NCBI GenBank assembly: GCA_018105865.1
Contig: CM030837.1
Coordinates: 14,881,225 to 14,945,224, forward strand
Direction: 5' to 3'
Length of the DNA stretch: 64,000 bases
Source of the DNA: Metaphire vulgaris
Taxonomy: Eukaryota > Annelida > Clitellata > Crassiclitellata > Megascolecidae
In this document: in pieces, positions 50,684 through 64,000 of the stretch
Numbering within the stretch: the first letter of the stretch is position 1
Layout: each line of letters opens with the position of its first letter
Notes under the pieces: generated by a model
What the model was told of the DNA's origin: nothing
Databases searched by the model: none
The model's input: the letters and a program-made list of their open reading frames with translations, nothing else
Position numbers and translations under genes: made by a program

Positions 50684-50964
50684 CAGTGGCATAGCGAGGG
50701 GGCAGAGGGGCGAAGCACCCCAGGTGGCACTTGCCCTAGGGGTGGCATTTTCGAGATTTCCTAATTTGTATAATTGTTAGGGTGTTTTTTTGCTTGTCAG
50801 ACTTTTTTAGAGACTTGATAACGCTGTTCTTTTTTGCTTGTCAGACTTTTTTTAAAGACTTGATCGGTAAGGTTTTGTCCAGGAAATTTTGAAAATTTTC
50901 CGCCACAAAAAGGCTGCACTTTTTATTTTTGCCCCAGGTGGCACTTTGCCTAGCTAGGCCACTG
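50684..50964. mobile_element. hAT-type MITE, CAGTGGCATAGCGAGG end
   Basis: 281 bp, right end inverted to CAGTGGCCTAGCTAGG, perfect 8-bp target duplication gacttacc. Two tandem TTTTTTGCTTGTCAGACTTTTT modules at 50785 and 50829. Confidence 0.95.
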
Positions 50965-52750
50965 GACTTACCGGTACTGTAACACTCCAGAAATGTCTAT
51001 TCAGGCCCTCCAAACAATTAAGCAAGAACTTTTGTCAGCTCAATACTAAAAACAGCTGTTGTTACCAGTTGAAAATTCCATACAGACCAAATGCATACTT
51101 CGGGGTTTCATTTGCTCAAATTAAAATGTTATAATTGCATACAGATACAGTAAATAATGTAAATAGGGTTCCATATTCTATGGCAGTTCAGGTAAACAAG
51201 AATTGATCCAATGCTACTACTTACTGTTTACATTATTTACTGATCTGCATGCAATGGTAACAATTTAATTTATGCAACACATGTAAAGAGTGAGGAAAAA
51301 TTAATCTCAGACATGTCCATCTGTGATTCCACAAATTCAAGAACACTAGTATGCTTAACTTAGAATTTAATACTTTAAATTTGGGAAATATCAACATAAA
51401 GGTGTTTTGAAAGAGTAACATTTAGGTAATTTAAATCATTTAATGCTTACAAAAATATCCAATTTATCATATATTCAAAACAAAGTAACTGACAATGGAA
51501 TTAATTGATAAAATAAACCAGAAAATATTAACAAAATATGCATATGTGCAAACATCTATTAAGCCTCTAATCTCTAGCTCCCCACTCTTTGAGATACTAC
51601 CATAGGGAAGGGGAAGATATAGGGTTTGGGCCCCACTTTTTATCCAAGTTTAAGCCAGAGACGAGATGCATATTAGGTTGTGTTTCAACATGTGTTGTCA
51701 AGCTACGTATTGAAAGGCAAAAAAGTGACAATGGAGAAAATCCCTTGCATAAACCAGTCAAATCACCTTTGTGTTTAACCACTCACATGACAAAAGCTCT
51801 GGTCTCATCAAAGGACTTAATATGTCTATCACTAATACGGGCTATAGAGTCAAGATATGCTGTTGAGTAGGTAACACCAAACAAATCCCTTTTGGATTGC
51901 ATCACAGCAGTGGTTAAATATTTTCCTATTGTTGCTCTTCTACAATCAGAATTAGTATAAACTGTTCAAAATGTGATGTATTTTGCATTGAAAAACACAA
52001 CTTCATAGTCAATGATTCAGTACAAACTCACATTTACACGTATAAACATACATAACAGTATTTGAGATAATATAAAATCTCTAACAAAAACACGATTATA
52101 TGTTAGCAATAGTCCAGTTTCCATAGGTTATAAGAGCAGACCAATCACATAAATTCACGATCATGTTTACAGACAATCAGAGAATAATAAATATACATAA
52201 CATACTGAATTTCCAGCTTGGCTAAATGCTAATGCACCTTTACATTTGAAGGGGAAAATTCATTCACTTTCTTATACACTACTAAATTCAAGTCTTACAC
52301 AAACAGCATGAAAACACAGCAGAAGCTCAAAAAATGTGTAAAATATGAAAATACAACAGTAGGATTAATCTGGTCATTTCTTTTAATGCCTTTGGTACTA
52401 TTGAAGACGTATAGCTGCCAGGATTATATAGACCTGCAAATGCATTACAAAAGTTTGAACATAATCTAAAGTTTTCTAAAAGGCATCATAAACTTCCAGA
52501 CTATCGTCTAAAGATGGTGAGAAGTTAGTCACGTGAGCAATTTACTTGACAGCAGTCTATGCAACATTGAACATCTTCACAAAAGAACATGTGACATGCC
52601 AAATGAGTCCTAAAGTAAAGTTTTAAAAATTACATAGTCATTTGTTAAAACTTTTTCAGCTGCAAATGGCAAGCCCAATGTTTGTTCAGTGCAAGCAAGC
52701 TCAGCTGTTGGGTTCATGCCATACATCTTGTAGCCTTGTGCTATTTTCTT
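50965..52750. other. Intergenic, no gene supported
   Basis: AT-rich. A 93-codon plus frame at 51589-51870 shows no domain. Confidence 0.4.
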
Positions 52751-52948
52751 CAGTGGTGTAGCCAGCTTATGCAAAGTGGGGTTAACTGGAGGCACTATGC
52801 AACTGAACACTGAAGCTGTGGCCGTCCCCCCGCCCCCCACTACCCCTACTTCAACCAAAAGTCAACGGATTTACATAAATTGTGTTGGTCATATTTTTGA
52901 AATGGGGTTGTTAGAACAACTCCAAACAACCCCGTGGCTATGCCACTG
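52751..52948. mobile_element. hAT-type MITE, CAGTGGTGTAGCCAGC end
   Basis: 198 bp, right end inverted to CAGTGGCATAGCCACG. Flanks attttctt / gttttctt match 7 of 8. Confidence 0.88.
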
Positions 52949-52950
52949 GT

Positions 52951-52984
52951 TTTCTTTACCTGAGCATTGGTTCAGGTAAAGAAA
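52951..52984. repeat. Short perfect hairpin
   Basis: 13-bp perfect stem TTTCTTTACCTGA / TCAGGTAAAGAAA with an 8-base loop, directly beside the MITE. Not followed by a T run; role unknown. Confidence 0.7.
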
Positions 52985-53050
52985 CCAACATATCCCTAAT
53001 ATCTCTAATGTCCCTAATGTGCAAGCAATGTAAATTGCTATGGCATAAAG

Positions 53051-53343
53051 AAAACAAGTAAACTTTTCCCATGCCTGTGTTCAAGCATTTGAGGCTGGTG
53101 CTGATCTCCGGTCTCCAGGGCTACAGCGACACAGGTGGCATACACCAGTAACTTAGAGTAGGTTGCCAGCCAAACATCTAGGCCCACGCTTTACTTCACA
53201 GAGAACACTGCTCCCCAATTTGATGTTATACCTGCCCTTTAGCAAGTAAGGCTGAGTTGACCTTAGGGGCTCCTACAGGAGTTGAGCCCATTCTGTCAGC
53301 ATGCCTGCCCAGCATGTAACCACTCCTGCCACCTTCCCGCCCC
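53051..53343 (-). repeat. tRNA-derived SINE with target duplication
   Basis: Perfect 12-bp direct repeat tatggcataaag at 53039-53050 and 53344-53355. Read on the minus strand: 5' GGGGCGGGAAGG, A box TGGCAGGAGTGG (plus 53320-53331), B box GGCTCAACTCC (plus 53278-53288), then a ~220-bp body. This is the RNA polymerase III promoter layout of tRNA-derived SINEs. Family copy at 22412-22702. Confidence 0.88.
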
Positions 53344-53355
53344 TATGGCATAAAG

Positions 53356-55959
53356 GGTGACAGCAACTTATTTAATTTTTGTCAGCAAAGTTGTAATCAT
53401 CTAGAAGTTGCAACCAAAGGTCAATCCACAACAGAACACAATTTACGCAAACACAGCTAAACACACAGCACAGATGAACGTGAAATGCAGGACAAATTCA
53501 AATGCAACAGTTCAGTCACTCAGAACAGAACACTTTGGTCTGGCAATGTCAAATATTTTAATCTTACACAGCAGATTAAATAATACAGAACAAAACTGAA
53601 TAACTAATTCATTCATTTAAAGAAAATTTTACAAAATGTGATAACTGATAGCATACAAGTACATATATTATGAGGATATTATGAAACTGACTGCATTGTC
53701 TAAAATTAGCCCAAGTCCAATAGAATAATGCAAGAGGCTATTGACATTAATTCTTAGTCAATGAAAATAAATTATGGAGTTACATGCGCATAAGAAACTA
53801 CCGTAACCAAGCAATTGTGTATCCTGAGCTTGCCATGCATGAAGTGTGGAAATATTTACCTAACATACAGGCGTATTTAATATATCTAAAATCCTATAAT
53901 ATATCGAATATATTTACCTAATAACTTAGTAAATCAGCCTATCATATACAATGAAAATTTGGGAGAATTATACTTGTAGCATTAAATGAGTACTTTAAAA
54001 GCAAAGCATCACAGAACTAAAATGCAAGGCAAAAACACTAGTGCACTATCTCAGTAAAAGAATTATCAATTTTACCATCTCAGATTGTATATTGTAATGC
54101 AATTGAATTTCAGTAAGCAAACTGCAAGAAAGGCGCTCAGCAAGCCCACATCAGATCAGATCAACAGTTGATGGCAGAAAATGGACTGCATCAACAACCA
54201 CAGCATCAACAACAGAAAGATATCAGAGACTATCTGTTTCAGCCAAAATTAACCAAATATTTCTTGTGATAAAGCCAACAATAATGAAAGAAAACATCAA
54301 GAAATACATTCAGCTGGAGGGAGTGTACCGGTATTAAATGTACAGACTCTACGCACAATTAATATTTACCCATCTTGAATAGTCGTCTCCTTTAAATGCA
54401 TAATCTACAGCAGTCAATGAAATACAAGAGTTATTCCAGCTAAGTTGCTAAGCTGCTACAGTTCACCTACAAGAGGGCAAATATCGGGCTTTTTGCTATT
54501 TGATGCCACTTAGAAAAAGACTTGTCAAAAGCATAAGCACCTAAAAGACAAAACTTCTTTAGATGGCCGCTATAAGCACTTATCATAATTTCACGAATTG
54601 GATGAGTTGCTTTTCGTCTGATTGATGTCTGCGGTCAAATCAATGCAACACATTCACAATGTTTCGAGTTGATCAATTCTCTCCCGGAGCTCATTGGCAC
54701 AATAACTCTAACGATGAACTAGTCACTGACTGTTTCATTTCAGCATATTTATTCCTCTAGAACAAGAACATGAGATGTGTTTCTTAAAATCTCAAAGACA
54801 GTCTGAAGCAGGCATAAGTATTATGCCAAAAATATAACCTTTAGAAACTCTAAAAACTGTACATACATAACTACCAACACATCAGTATCATTGCCAGGGT
54901 AAAAAATGCTTATGAGTTACTATCATTCTATGGTATAGAAATACATCTAGAATTAATTTTTACCAAAACAGTCGTTTCAAAACCAAGCAGTTGAGTTGGT
55001 TGTTCAGACACAATTACTGTATAATAAAAATGTTAACAGCAAGATGATGCAAAAATACAATAAAGTCCTTCATATTCATGTCCACCAATTGTTGCACTAT
55101 TACTTTGAACCATATCTTAATCAATAAAGAACGAACACACAAAACTGAAAATAAATGCAAAACCTTCGCATTCTAATATCTGGACAACAGAATAGACATG
55201 AAACTACATCTCTCCCAACTTCACTGCCCAGAATTATCATAGATATATCTGCATGTTGCAACAATCTTTGATTTAATCTTTGGACTTCATCACATCAATT
55301 TAATATCAATTTCAGCTGCAGTCCATAATCACCTGATACGATAAACAATAACAAGACACACTGTTAATCATTCAATAATTAATTATCACCTATGATTTGC
55401 ATAATCCTACAATCATTTTTTAATTAATCTACAGGTGTCAATCAACAACACCTAAAAGCAGCAGTAGGGCACAGAGTGAGTAAGAACTTCATCTACACCA
55501 TCCTTGATGACCAGCATTTTCTACGTACTACGTCGTCTTCCGTACGTGGTTGATGCACTAAAATGTGCAACACTCACTGATGCATACCGCATAGTTGCAG
55601 ACAAACACAACTGCTAGTGCATTAATATCAAATCCGCGTTGACGTCAGCCACTGTTCATTTAATGGCAGACGATGAACGCAAGTCGGTGTCGTGAGGCAA
55701 GGCTACGTCCACTTGCATGTTCACAATAAGAACGAGATTCAACATCGATATCATTAGTGAATTCTGCATCTACAGATATCAGATGCTGATCACAGCTGGC
55801 AGATTTCAGGTTTCTCTTCAAATTCAACATACGAGTCAACCTCCTGAATGAAACGTCTTCCTTTGTTGAAAATTTTCATCCCTCAGCCTCTGCCCACTCT
55901 CTTCAGTTTGCTACAAAGTGCCGTTTACATAGTGTCCAGAATTTGTATTGACTAATTGA
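53356..55959 (-). other. Downstream of the RBPJ stop codon; no gene seen
   Basis: Repeat-poor AT-rich DNA, perhaps RBPJ 3' untranslated region. A minus-strand AATAAA is at 54748-54753, but nothing shows that it is used. Confidence 0.4.

Positions 55960-64000
<8,041 letters not shown>

Overview
This is animal (metazoan) nuclear DNA. The genes have GT-AG introns, and the intergenic DNA is AT-rich and full of microsatellites and short inverted-repeat transposons. Protein similarity and the interspersed TTAGGG-like stretches fit a marine invertebrate, plausibly a deuterostome such as an echinoderm or hemichordate. The species cannot be fixed from the sequence.

Four gene-like blocks can be supported. 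(1) Bases 2-991 (+) hold one exon of a Ser/Pro-rich protein with two WH2-type actin-binding motifs, open at the left edge. (2) Bases 30304-45183 (-) hold a complete seven-exon uridine-cytidine kinase gene (UCK1/UCK2 type, 274 residues), starting in a CpG-rich promoter zone. (3) Bases 55960-64000 (-) hold a nearly complete RBPJ/Suppressor-of-Hairless gene, the DNA-binding effector of Notch signalling. Eleven exons give 474 residues, and the most upstream in-window codon is an ATG at the right edge. (4) Bases 42042-43828 (+), inside UCK intron 1 and antisense to it, hold an unidentified set of possible exons that may be a small gene or a decayed one. UCK and RBPJ lie head to tail on the minus strand, with no sign of shared function.

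The rest is mostly a transposon graveyard. At least 17 non-autonomous hAT-type elements have perfect 8-bp target-site duplications visible by eye, and about ten more have one mismatch. Several are nested: a TTAA-flanked piggyBac-like element inside a decayed hAT transposase (28404-30087), two elements inside the 1.28-kb element at 38906-40185, and pairs at 17059-17687 and 46764-47459. Two insertions have natural empty-site copies close by, which proves the insertion events. Other repeats are tRNA-derived SINEs (53051-53343, 22412-22702, about 56440-56560, possibly 7930-8470), LINE reverse-transcriptase remnants (8930-9097, 37238-37580), large fold-back elements (27221-27598, 34861-35165, 48026-48222), a 37-bp minisatellite (12883-13124), and four TA-type palindromic elements that carry perfect CRE (TGACGTCA) sites.

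No defence system, operon, CRISPR array or virus was seen. The observations most worth following up are the unusual active-site residues in the UCK, the unidentified antisense exon set in its first intron, and a short 'GACCTTTTTTGCTTGTCA' module that recurs in many otherwise different elements.
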